The notes under the pieces were generated by a model. That model saw only the letters and a list, made by a program, of their open reading frames with translations. It had not been told where the DNA came from and ran no database searches. Shown here in pieces: positions 8,713 to 16,790 of a DNA stretch of 50,281 bases. Each line of letters begins with the position of its first letter. Position 1 is the first letter of the stretch. The position numbers and the translations under genes were made by a program. The DNA is from JAJTHJ01 sp046316025. Its GTDB lineage: Bacteria; Pseudomonadota; Gammaproteobacteria; Burkholderiales; Burkholderiaceae_F. The stretch is taken from NCBI GenBank assembly GCA_046316025.1, contig JBKCXU010000077.1:1-50281 (forward strand), in the 5' to 3' direction.

Positions 8713-9446
8713 GCACCCGGCTGGCGGACATCTGGGTCTACCTTGCGGCGACGCCGCTGCTCGGACTGACGGCCACCCTGCTCGCCTATCTGGCCGCGTA
8801 CAAGCTCTACGAGCGCACGCGCTTCAACCCGCTCGCCAATCCGGTCGCCATCGCCGTGGCGCTGTTGGTGGCGCTGCTCGCCACCACCGGCACGCCCTAC
8901 CCGACGTACTTCGAAGGCGCGCAGTTCGTGCATTTTTTGCTCGGGCCGGCGACCGTCGCGCTCGCGGTGCCGCTGTACGACCAGCGGCAGCGGCTGCGCC
9001 GGCTGGCGCTGCCGCTGGCACTGGGGCTCGTCGCGGGGGTGCTCACCGCGATCGTCTCCGCGGTCGGCATCGCCTGGCTGCTGGGCGCCAGCCGCGAGAC
9101 CTTGCTGTCGCTCGCGCCCAAGTCGGTCACCGCGCCGGTGGCGATGGGCATTGCCGAGCGCATCGGCGGCCTGCCCACGCTGACCGCCGTGCTGGTGATC
9201 GCCACCGGCATGACCGGTGCCATCTGCGCGCGGCCGATCTTCCGCGCGCTGCGCATCGGCTCGGACGCCATCGCGGGCTTTGCTCTGGGGCTCGCCGCGC
9301 ACGGCATCGGCACGGCGCGGGCGTTTCAGGTCGGCGAGGAGAAAGGCGCCTTCGCCGGCTTGGCGATGGGTTTGGCCGCGCTGGCGACGGCCTTGATCGC
9401 GCCTTGGCTGGCGCCGTGGCTGATCGGCTGGCTGCCGGCGCGCTGA
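8709..9446 (+). CDS. CidB/LrgB family membrane protein
   Basis: 245 residues with a chain of hydrophobic segments and the LrgB hallmarks: LLGPATVALAVPLYDQ in the middle, APKSVTAPVAMGIAERIGG, and GLAAHGIGTARAF near the end. The start overlaps the CidA/LrgA-like gene by 4 bases. The much longer frame beginning at 8295 is an artefact running through that gene in another frame. In plants and some bacteria the fused homologue PLGG1 moves glycolate and glycerate, so the neighbouring glcDEF is suggestive context, but the substrate is not shown by sequence. Confidence 0.9.
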   Translation: MSTRLADIWVYLAATPLLGLTATLLAYLAAYKLYERTRFNPLANPVAIAVALLVALLATTGTPYPTYFEGAQFVHFLLGPATVALAVPLYDQRQRLRRLALPLALGLVAGVLTAIVSAVGIAWLLGASRETLLSLAPKSVTAPVAMGIAERIGGLPTLTAVLVIATGMTGAICARPIFRALRIGSDAIAGFALGLAAHGIGTARAFQVGEEKGAFAGLAMGLAALATALIAPWLAPWLIGWLPAR

Positions 9447-9455
9447 CGACGCGCC

Positions 9456-10127
9456 TTATGGCACGACCCTCTCGTACGGCGCCACCGCCGCGCCGTCGAT
9501 GGCGTAGCCGGAGGCGACTGTGATCATCCCGTCCACCAGAAACAGCGCCCGCTCCTGCCGGCGGATGCGCAGCGCGCCGCTCACCCATACCGGGTCGAAG
9601 CTGCCCTGCACCTCCAGCGGTTTGGCCGGCCGCACCCGCACGATCTGGTTGATCGGCGGCGGCGGCGTGGGCACGCAGGCGCCCACCCAGGGCACCAACA
9701 GAAAGTCCGTCACGCGCGGCCCGTCGAACTCCAGCGGCAGCACGTAGCCGGGCAGGCGCACCGCCTTGCCGTCGAGCGCCGCCACGGTGTCCTCGCTTTG
9801 CGCGCGGTGCCGCTCGACCAGTTGGTCGCGCCGCTTGAGCAGGTCTTCGACCGGCACTTTTTGCGCGCGCAGCTGGCGCAGGATCTCGTCGCGCAGCTTC
9901 TTCTGCTCGTCGGTCAGTTCGGCGCCGCGCGCCTCGCGATCGTGCAGGCGCACCAGCTGCCCGAGCAGCGTCAACTGCTCGGGCGGCATGTTGGCGAAGG
10001 GGTTTTCCACCGGCGGCAGCGCCGGCCGCAGGTCGTCCCAGGTGATCGTGCGCGGCGTATTGGCCGCCGCCGGCGCGGCGGCGAGGGCTGCCGCCAGTTG
10101 CAATAGCAGGCGTCGTTGACGGTTCAT
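9456..10127 (-). CDS. DUF3299 secreted protein of an ABC-transporter operon
   Basis: About 223 residues from M-N-R-Q-R-R (ATG at 10127; an ATG three codons earlier, 10136, is also possible). An Arg-rich start and hydrophobic Ala-rich run ending AAANT form an export signal, with a possible weak Tat character. A helical charged segment (residues 50-95) precedes the DUF3299 core, seen as RLPGYVLPLEFDG, FLLVPWVGACVPTPPPPINQ and a final SGYAIDGAAVAPYE. DUF3299 has no proven biochemistry but often follows DevC/FtsX-type ABC permeases. Here it is the last gene of such an operon, 15 bases after the permease, suggesting a periplasmic accessory role. Confidence 0.82.
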   Translation of the reverse strand: MNRQRRLLLQLAAALAAAPAAANTPRTITWDDLRPALPPVENPFANMPPEQLTLLGQLVRLHDREARGAELTDEQKKLRDEILRQLRAQKVPVEDLLKRRDQLVERHRAQSEDTVAALDGKAVRLPGYVLPLEFDGPRVTDFLLVPWVGACVPTPPPPINQIVRVRPAKPLEVQGSFDPVWVSGALRIRRQERALFLVDGMITVASGYAIDGAAVAPYERVVP

Positions 10128-10142
10128 GGACGCCATTTTGAT

Positions 10143-11411
10143 CTACACCCGCGCGGCCAGCCCATCGGCGAGCGTCATCCGGTAGCAGCGCCACGCCGGA
10201 ATTGCACCTGCCACCACCCCGACCGCGAGCAGCGCCGCCAGCAGCGCCAGATCGCCGGGGCCGAAGCCGCCGGCCAGCACCAGCCCGTAGCGTGCCTCGA
10301 GCCAGGGCCGCGCCAGCGCTGCGGCAGCGGCGGCGAGCAGCGCACCGAGCGCCACACCGGCACCGGTGAGCAGCGTTGCCTCGCCGACGATCAAGCTCGC
10401 CACCTGCGCCGGCCGCGCGCCCACCGCGCGCAGCACCGCCATCTCGCGCCGCCGATGATCCAGCCCGCTCCACAGCACCGTCACCAGCCCGATCAGCACC
10501 ACCGCCACCACGCCCCAGGACATCGCCCGCAGCACGCGCTCGGCAGCGCCGACCAGCTCCCACAGTTCGAGCAGCGCCACGCCGGGCAGGATCGCCGACA
10601 GCGGCTCGCGGTCGCGGGCGACGGCCTGCTGCACGGCGAGCACGGCGGCACGGTCGCGCAGGCCGACCAGCGCCGCCGACACGCGCTCCGGCCCCAACAA
10701 CTGCAACCGCGCCTCCTGCGGCGATAGCCGCGACGCCGGTGACGGCGGCAGCTCGCCGTCCCAGCCGATGTGCATCGCCTCGATGCCGTCCAGCCCGACG
10801 AACACGGTGCGATCGGCCGCCGTGGCGGTCGGTTGCAGGATGCCGGCCACGGTGAACGGCATCTCCGCATGGTCGTGCCCGTGGCCGCCTGCTTCGAGGG
10901 CGTGGCCGTGGTCGAGCGTGAGCTTGTCGCCGAGCGCCAGGCCGTAGCGGCGCGCCAGGTCGGCCCCGACGGTTGCGTCGTACACGTCGGTCGGGAAGCG
11001 TCCCGCCGCCAGCCGCAGCGGCTGCCCGCGTCCGTAGCGGAAACGCTCGAAGTAGGTGGTCGTGGTGCCGAGCACCGGGTAGCCGCGATAGTTGTCGCCG
11101 AAGGCCAGCGGCGCCACCCATTCCACCGGCGGCAGCTTGGCCAGCCGCCCGATCGCCGAGTAGTCCATCCCGCGGCCCGGCGTGCCGGTGTGGAACACGG
11201 TGGCGAGCAGCAGTTCGAGCGAGCCGCTGCGCGGGCCGACGATCAGGTCGGTGCCGGAAATGCTGCGCACGAAGCTTTCGCGCGCGTCGGCGCGCAACCG
11301 CTCCGCCGTCAGCAGCACCGCCGAGCCGAGCGCCACGCAAACGACGGTGAGCAGCGCACCGAAGCGACGCGCCCACAGGCTGCGCCAGGCGAGGGCGAGG
11401 GTGGCTTTCAT
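10143..11411 (-). CDS. FtsX/MacB-type ABC transporter permease with His-rich loop
   Basis: 422 residues. One membrane segment at the N-terminus (about 18-35), a large extracytoplasmic domain (about 40-310), then three segments at the C-terminus, the FtsX/MacB/LolE layout. The periplasmic domain has a His-rich run at about 168-181 (HGHALEAGGHGHDH), which suggests contact with a metal such as zinc. I chose the ATG at 11411, which overlaps the ATPase stop by 4 bases. Together with the ATPase and DUF3299 protein it resembles zinc-regulated Zrg-type sets, but no DUF2796 (ZrgA-like) gene is present here. A lipoprotein-release or other MacB-like role remains possible. Confidence 0.88.
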   Translation of the reverse strand: MKATLALAWRSLWARRFGALLTVVCVALGSAVLLTAERLRADARESFVRSISGTDLIVGPRSGSLELLLATVFHTGTPGRGMDYSAIGRLAKLPPVEWVAPLAFGDNYRGYPVLGTTTTYFERFRYGRGQPLRLAAGRFPTDVYDATVGADLARRYGLALGDKLTLDHGHALEAGGHGHDHAEMPFTVAGILQPTATAADRTVFVGLDGIEAMHIGWDGELPPSPASRLSPQEARLQLLGPERVSAALVGLRDRAAVLAVQQAVARDREPLSAILPGVALLELWELVGAAERVLRAMSWGVVAVVLIGLVTVLWSGLDHRRREMAVLRAVGARPAQVASLIVGEATLLTGAGVALGALLAAAAAALARPWLEARYGLVLAGGFGPGDLALLAALLAVGVVAGAIPAWRCYRMTLADGLAARV

Positions 11412-12091
11412 GCCACGGCCCCCAGCCGCAAGCGATGGTCGAACCACGGCCGCAGTGCCGCGTCGTGGCTCACTACCACGACCGCCGCGCCGGCGGCCTG
11501 CGCCTCGGCAAACAGCAGGTCGAGAAAGGCGCGCCGGTTGTCTTCGTCGAGCGCCGAGGTCGGCTCGTCGGCGAGGATCAACTCTGGCGCGCCGATCAGC
11601 GCACGCGCCGCGGCGACCCGCTGCTGCTGGCCAACGCTCAGGCGGTCGGCTGCACGACCGATCAGCGCCGCATCGTCCAGGCCCAGCGCGGCGAGCAGGC
11701 GCTGCGCTTCGGCGTCCAGCGTGGCCGCTCGCTGCAACGCCCGCGCGCGGCGTCGGGCGGAGAAGCGGCACGGCAGCAGCACGTTGGCCAGCGCCGAGAG
11801 GTACGGCACCAGATTGAACCTCTGGAACACGAGGCCGATGTGATCGGCCCGCCGCACATCGCGCGCGGCGCCGCCGAACTCGCGCCAAGGACGGTCGAGC
11901 AGCGCGACCTCGCCGGCATCGGCCAGCAGCACGCCGCTCATCAGTTGCAGCAGCGTGCTCTTGCCCGCGCCGCTCGGCCCTTCGAGCAGCCAACACTCGC
12001 CGGGGTGCACGAACAGGTCGGGCAGCGCCAGCGGCGCCGCGCCCGGCCAGGCAAAGCGCACCGATCGCACGGACAGCAGGGTCGCAGTCAT
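11408..12091 (-). CDS. ABC transporter ATP-binding protein (LolD/MacB type)
   Basis: 227 residues, a single nucleotide-binding domain. Walker A is GPSGAGKST at 38-46, the Q-loop is VFQRFNLVPYLS near 89-99, the signature is LSVGQQQR at 151-158, Walker B is LILADEPT at 171-178, and the switch His is in VVSHD. This is the LolD/FtsE-like class that partners FtsX-type permeases. I chose the ATG at 12091; the longer frame to 12577 lies antisense inside the symporter gene. It is first in the three-gene operon and diverges from the gltS-like gene with only 55 bases between them, which must hold both promoters. Confidence 0.92.
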   Translation of the reverse strand: MTATLLSVRSVRFAWPGAAPLALPDLFVHPGECWLLEGPSGAGKSTLLQLMSGVLLADAGEVALLDRPWREFGGAARDVRRADHIGLVFQRFNLVPYLSALANVLLPCRFSARRRARALQRAATLDAEAQRLLAALGLDDAALIGRAADRLSVGQQQRVAAARALIGAPELILADEPTSALDEDNRRAFLDLLFAEAQAAGAAVVVVSHDAALRPWFDHRLRLGAVA

Positions 12092-12146
12092 GACCGACAA
12101 TTTAGCGGAGGCCATAGACTCGCGCCGCCGCCACCGCCCCGCCGCC

Positions 12147-13346
12147 ATGCCTACGTTTGAACTGAACCCCGTCTGGACGCTGCTGCTGGCACTCGTGACC
12201 ATCGAGTTCGGCAAGCGGCTGAACAAGGTCGTCGCGTGGCTGGATCGCGGCAACATCCCGCCGGCGGTCAGTGCGGGGCTGGTGCTGTCGCTCGTCTTTG
12301 CGCTGGCGCGGCACTTCGGCTGGTTCGACCTCAAGCTCGACAACGGGCCGCGCAATCTGCTGCTGCTGGTGTTCTTTGCCTCGCTCGGTTTTGGCGCGCA
12401 TTTGAAGCAGTTGGCGAGCGCCGGTGGCGCGGCGTTTGCGGTGTGCGCGGCCATCGCGATTGCCATCGTGGTGCAAAACGCGGTCGGCATCGCGGTGGCG
12501 CGCGCCTTTGGCGAGCCGGCGGCGCTCGGTCTTTTCATGGGCAGCATCGCCTTCCTCGGCGGCCACGGCACTGCCACCGCCTGGGCCGAGGCGCCGCAGG
12601 CCGCGGGGCTGGCCGGCGCCTTCTAGGTCGGCATCGGCAGCGCCACGCTCGGACTGGTGTTGGGCGGCCTGGCGGCCGGGCCGCTCGCCGTGTGGTTGAT
12701 GACCCGCAGCCGCAAAGGTGCCGCCGCCACCGTGCTTTACGCGCAGGCCGACGCACCGGCGCCGGTGCGCGAACCGGTGTTCTCCTCGGACCGGTGGCTG
12801 CCGGCGCTGCTGTGGCTGCTGATCTGCCTGGCGCTGGGGCCGGTCTTTGGCGACTGGATCAAGGCGACCTTCGGCCTCGGTCTGCCGGGCTTTCTGACCG
12901 TGATGCTGGTCGGCGTGGCGTTGACCAACGTTCTCGATCTGGTGCGGCGCCCGTTGGATACCGAGACCACCGACCTGATCGGCACCGTGGCGCTGCGCAT
13001 CTTTCTCGCCATCGCGCTGCTGTCGCTCGACTGGGCCGCACTCGCCAAGCACCTGCCGATGCTGCTCACCGCCGCCGCGGCCCAGGTGGCGGCCATCGCC
13101 GTGGTGGCGGTGGCGGTGCTCTATCTGCTGATGGGCCGCGACCGCGACGCCGCCGCCGCCAGCGGCGGCTTTGTCGGCTTTGGCCTGGGCGCGATGCCGG
13201 TCGGGCTGGCGGTGATGCGCCGGCTGAATGCCCGCTTCGGCGACACCCCGCGCGCGTTGCTGGCGATCACGCTGGCGGCGTCGCTGTTCCAGGACACCGC
13301 CAATGCGCTGATTCTGACCGCGACGTTTGGGTGGTTGGGGCGCTGA
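12147..13346 (+). pseudogene. Sodium/glutamate symporter (GltS family), interrupted by an in-frame TAG at codon 160
   Basis: One frame of 399 sense codons, the normal GltS length, is split by a TAG at 12624-12626. Before it lies the N-terminal half (VSAGLVLSLVFALARHFGWF, then FLGGHGTATAWAEAPQ), and after it the frame resumes without shift (VGIGSATLGLVLGGLAAGP, then ending FQDTANALILTATFGWLGR). GltS proteins typically have an acidic residue near the break, so a single G-to-T change from GAG is the simplest origin. Both halves look unrelaxed, so the break is recent, a read error, or read through by an amber suppressor. If intact it would take up glutamate with sodium. Confidence 0.85.
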
Positions 13347-13380
13347 GGCGCACGCGGCCGGTACCCGGCTTGGACCGTTG

Positions 13381-14208
13381 ATGGGGACAAGACGTTCGCT
13401 GCTGTTATCGATGAGCGCTCTGCCGCTGGCTCTGTACGCCGCGGACAGCACCAAGATCGCGCCGCCGATCGAGCGTCCCGATTGGTCGCGCTTCTTCGCC
13501 GGCGCCGGCGCCACCGGCTCCATCGTCATCGCAGACGAAAGAACGGGCTCGTCGCCAACCTTGGGGTACGGGCTCGATCGCGCCCGACGCCGCTACACCC
13601 CTGCGTCGACGTTCAAGATCCCCCACAGCCTGTTCGCGTTGGACGCCGGGTTGATCAAAGACGAGTTTCAGGTCATCCCGTGGGACGGTGTCGAGCACCC
13701 GATCCAAACATGGAACGCTAACCAGAATCTACGCTCTGCCATGCGCGGATCGGTGGTCTGGGTGTACCAGCGATTTGCGCGTGAACTCGGCCCGCAGCGC
13801 GAACGCGCCTATTTGCGCGCGATCGGCTACGGCAATGCATCGGTGAGCGGTGCGGGCGACTTCTGGATCGACGGCGACTTGGCAATATCCTGTACCGAGC
13901 AGATTGCCTTCCTGAAGCGGCTTTATCGCAACGAGTTGCCGTTCCGCGTGGAGCATCAACGCTTGGTCAAAGACGTGATGATCGTCGAGGCGGGGCGCGA
14001 TTGGATTCTGCGGGCAAAGACCGGTTGGAGCGGCAAGATCGGCCGCTGGGTCGGCTGGGTCGAATGGCCGGCCGGACCTGTTTTCTTCGCCCTCAACATC
14101 GATACACCACGGCGGGTCGAGGATCTGCCCAAGCGTGAAACGATCACCCGTGCGGTGCTGCGGTCGATCAACGCGCTGCCTGTCGGGTCGACGACCGAAA
14201 AGTCTTAG
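13381..14208 (+). CDS. Class D (OXA-type) beta-lactamase
   Basis: 275 residues with a short N-terminal signal (LLLSMSALPLALYA, cleavage near 21). All class D motifs are in order: S76-T-F-K79 with the nucleophile and carbamylated Lys, S124-V-V, Y150-G-N, the W in FWIDGDLAIS near 162, and K213-T-G. The protein would hydrolyse beta-lactams in the periplasm. It sits alone, 34 bases after the gltS-like gene, without an insertion sequence, integrase or attC beside it, so it appears to be a resident chromosomal gene. Codon use seems slightly less GC-extreme than its neighbours. Spectrum cannot be predicted from sequence. Confidence 0.92.
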   Translation: MGTRRSLLLSMSALPLALYAADSTKIAPPIERPDWSRFFAGAGATGSIVIADERTGSSPTLGYGLDRARRRYTPASTFKIPHSLFALDAGLIKDEFQVIPWDGVEHPIQTWNANQNLRSAMRGSVVWVYQRFARELGPQRERAYLRAIGYGNASVSGAGDFWIDGDLAISCTEQIAFLKRLYRNELPFRVEHQRLVKDVMIVEAGRDWILRAKTGWSGKIGRWVGWVEWPAGPVFFALNIDTPRRVEDLPKRETITRAVLRSINALPVGSTTEKS

Positions 14209-14231
14209 GGTGCAGGCGTCGAGCTGGCGAA

Positions 14232-15335
14232 TCAGGCACGCACCGTCAGTTCCTCGCCTGCATAGGACAGGCCGAGCGGTTCGATCAGCAGCCGCTTGGC
14301 GCCTGCTTCGACCACACCCGCATGCCAGGCCCGCAGTCCGCAGCGCGCCGCCGTTTCAACCGTGGCCGCGGCCTGCGCCGCATTGACGTACAGCGCAAAC
14401 CCCGCGCCCATGTTGAGCGTGCCGTAGGCCTCGCTGTCGGATAAGCCCGCCTCGCGCTGGATGAAGCGCAGCACCGGCGGCACCGGCGGCAGCGTGTGCA
14501 GCCGGTAGGTGAAGGCGCCGGGATGGCGCATCAGCTTGCGCCAGCCGTGGCCGGTCACGTTGGCCGCGTAGTGCGGAACGACACCGGCGGCGGCCAGCGC
14601 TTCGGTGAGCTTCGCGTACAGCAGTGTCGGCACCAGCACCGCCTCGCCGAACAGACTGCCATCGTCGAGCCGCGTCGCGTAGCCGTCCGGCAGCCGCTCG
14701 GCCAGCTTGCGCGCGAGCGAGATGCCGTTGGCGTGGATGCCGCTCGATTCGACGAGCACGATTGCATCGCCGGCGGCGAGCCGCTCGCCCAACGTCAGGC
14801 GCGACTTCGGGCGGATCAGCCCGACGCATGACGCCGCCAGATCGACGCGCCCCGGCGCCACCACGCCCGCCAGCGCCGGCGTCTCGCCGCCGCCCCAACT
14901 GACTCCGCAGGCATCGCAGGCCGCTTTCCAGCCGGCCACCAGGTCGCGCGCGCGGGCGGCGTCGTCGAACCAGTCGCTGCCGCTGGCGGCCCAGTAGGCG
15001 TGCACGGAGACCGGCGTGGCGCCGACCGTGACGAGGTCGTTGATCGCCATCGCCAGCGTGTCCTGCGCGATGGCGTCGTAGTAGGTCTTGCCGGTGACCA
15101 CGCGCATGCTGTCGGCCACCAGCGCCTTGGTGCCGAGGCATTCGGTGATCGAGGCCAGATAGAACTCGCCGCAATCGACCACGTAGGCCGACTCGCCGCG
15201 CGAGGCTGGCACTTCGGCGAGGCCATGCCGCGCGAGATTGCCGGCGGTGCCCGCCGCCGCCCGCTGCGCGAGCACCTTCAGCGGGTCGATCTTCGCGTAG
15301 TCGACGCCGGCCTGCTTGTAGTCGAGGGGGGGCAT
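14232..15335 (-). CDS. purM: Phosphoribosylformylglycinamidine cyclo-ligase (AIR synthase) of a divergent lineage
   Basis: 367 residues. The AIRS fold is shown by the start YKQAGVDYAK, GTKALVAD near 70, IAQDTLAMAINDLVTVGATP near 90-110, GGGETPALAGVV, SSGIHANGISLARKLAE, VTGHGWRKLMR and TLNMGAGFALYV. It would close the imidazole ring of AIR using ATP in purine synthesis. The usual DGVGTK is replaced by ECLGTK, and several segments resemble the Bacteroidetes-type PurM more than the E. coli type. It is divergent from hda, the standard place of purM in Burkholderiales, which supports the assignment. A non-purine AIRS-like role cannot be excluded. Confidence 0.82.
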   Translation of the reverse strand: MPPLDYKQAGVDYAKIDPLKVLAQRAAAGTAGNLARHGLAEVPASRGESAYVVDCGEFYLASITECLGTKALVADSMRVVTGKTYYDAIAQDTLAMAINDLVTVGATPVSVHAYWAASGSDWFDDAARARDLVAGWKAACDACGVSWGGGETPALAGVVAPGRVDLAASCVGLIRPKSRLTLGERLAAGDAIVLVESSGIHANGISLARKLAERLPDGYATRLDDGSLFGEAVLVPTLLYAKLTEALAAAGVVPHYAANVTGHGWRKLMRHPGAFTYRLHTLPPVPPVLRFIQREAGLSDSEAYGTLNMGAGFALYVNAAQAAATVETAARCGLRAWHAGVVEAGAKRLLIEPLGLSYAGEELTVRA

Positions 15336-15416
15336 GCGGGGAAGCAGCGGCTAGACTCGCCGCGCAGGAAACAACACAGAGGTGGCAGTGTAGACGCGCC
15401 TCGCCGGCCGCCCACG

Positions 15417-16079
15417 ATGACGCCACAACTCGCGCTGGACCTGCTCCAGCCGCTGCAACCCACGCTCGCCAATTACGTGCCCGGCCGCAACGCCGAGGCG
15501 CTGGCCGCGCTGCGCCGGCTCGCCGCGGGCGAGCTGCCCGAGCGGCAGGTCTACCTGTGGGGCGGGCCGGGCAGCGGGCGCTCGCATCTGCTGACGGCGC
15601 TCGCTGCGACCGCAGGCGGCTACGTCTGGACGCCCGACTCCGACCCCGAAGCGCTGGGGCTGGCGGTGGTGGACGACGTGGAGCGGCTGGACGCCGCGGC
15701 GCAAGTCGCGCTCTTCAACCGCTGCAACGCCGTGCGGGCACGCAGCGATGCGCGCTGCGCGCTCGCCGGCGCCGCGCCGCCGGCGCAACTGGCGCTGCGC
15801 GAAGACCTGCGCACGCGGCTGGCGTGGGGTCTCGTCTATCGGCTCCACCCGCTCGACGACGCGGAAAAGGCCGCCGCGCTGCACGCGCACGCCGCCGCGC
15901 GCGGGGCGACGGTGTCCGACGACCTGATCCCCTACCTGCTGACCCACCTGCCGCGCGACCTGCGCACGCTGGTCGCGGTGCTCGACGCGCTCGATGCCTA
16001 TGCGCTGGCGCGCCAGCGGCCGTTGACGGTGCCGCTGTTGCGGCAATGGCTGGCCGAGCGGAACGACGCCGCGCCGTAG
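15417..16079 (+). CDS. hda: DnaA regulatory inactivator Hda
   Basis: 220 residues. The N-terminus has QLALDL, a beta-clamp-binding motif, followed by a DnaA-like AAA+ domain with WGGPGSGRSHLL as the P-loop (near 45-56) and LAVVDDVERLD as Walker B. The C-terminus ends in the lid helix region LPRDLRTLVAVLDALDAYAL. Hda with the DNA-loaded clamp stimulates ATP hydrolysis by DnaA and so limits re-initiation. Gene order (purM diverging on one side, HAD phosphatase then pcnB on the other) is that of Burkholderiales. The ATG at 15417 is chosen to begin M-T-P-Q-L, just ahead of the clamp motif. Confidence 0.93.
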   Translation: MTPQLALDLLQPLQPTLANYVPGRNAEALAALRRLAAGELPERQVYLWGGPGSGRSHLLTALAATAGGYVWTPDSDPEALGLAVVDDVERLDAAAQVALFNRCNAVRARSDARCALAGAAPPAQLALREDLRTRLAWGLVYRLHPLDDAEKAAALHAHAAARGATVSDDLIPYLLTHLPRDLRTLVAVLDALDAYALARQRPLTVPLLRQWLAERNDAAP

Positions 16080-16092
16080 AATCCGCCCCATC

Positions 16093-16776
16093 GTGAGACT
16101 CGCGTTGTTCGATCTGGATCACACGCTGCTGCCGGTGGACAGCGCCGACGGCTGGTTGCACTTCCTGGTGCGCGCGGGCGGGCTGGATGTCGCCGCCCAC
16201 ACCGTCCAGATCGAGCACTTTGCCGCCACGTACCGCGCCGGCACGTTCGACAACGACGCTTACCTCGCTTTTCAGTTCGGACTGCTGGCACGCTTTCCGC
16301 GTCGGCAACTGGAGCACTGGCGCTCCGAGTATCTGCGCGCGCGCGTGCTGCCGCACATCCGCACGGAGGCACTGGCCTTGATCGACACCCACCGGCAAGC
16401 CGGCGACGAGCTGGCGCTGGCGACCGGCACGCACAGCTTCGTGACCGCACCGATCGCCACCGCCTTCGGCCTGCCGCACCTGCTGGCCGTGCAACCGGCG
16501 ACCGACGCAGGCGGCGAGTTCACCGGCGGCTACACCGGCACGCACACCTACGGTGAGGGCAAGGTGCGTGCGGTCGAACAGTTTCTGGCCGCACGCGGGC
16601 TGGGGTGGGACACCGCCGAGACGGTCTTTTACAGCGACTCGATCAACGACCTGCCGCTGCTGGCGCGCGTGACGACTCCGGTGGCGACCAACCCCGATGC
16701 GCGGCTGCGCGAGATTGCGGCCGAACGCGGCTGGCGCGTGCTGGACCTGTTTGCGCCTGAGCGGGCGGCGGCCTGA
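16093..16776 (+). CDS. HAD-family phosphatase (SerB-like, HAD-IB)
   Basis: 227 residues starting with GTG at 16093. The first HAD motif FDLDHTLL is at residues 5-12, Thr/Ser motif ALATGTHSF near 115, and the acidic motif YSDSINDLPLL near 180. A helical cap lies between motifs one and two. The HAD-IB class includes phosphoserine phosphatases and hydrolases of unclear substrate that regularly sit between hda and pcnB in Betaproteobacteria. It begins 13 bases after hda, so it is in the same operon. The substrate is not identified. Confidence 0.88.
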   Translation: MRLALFDLDHTLLPVDSADGWLHFLVRAGGLDVAAHTVQIEHFAATYRAGTFDNDAYLAFQFGLLARFPRRQLEHWRSEYLRARVLPHIRTEALALIDTHRQAGDELALATGTHSFVTAPIATAFGLPHLLAVQPATDAGGEFTGGYTGTHTYGEGKVRAVEQFLAARGLGWDTAETVFYSDSINDLPLLARVTTPVATNPDARLREIAAERGWRVLDLFAPERAAA

Positions 16777-16790
16777 GCAATGATTCAGCG

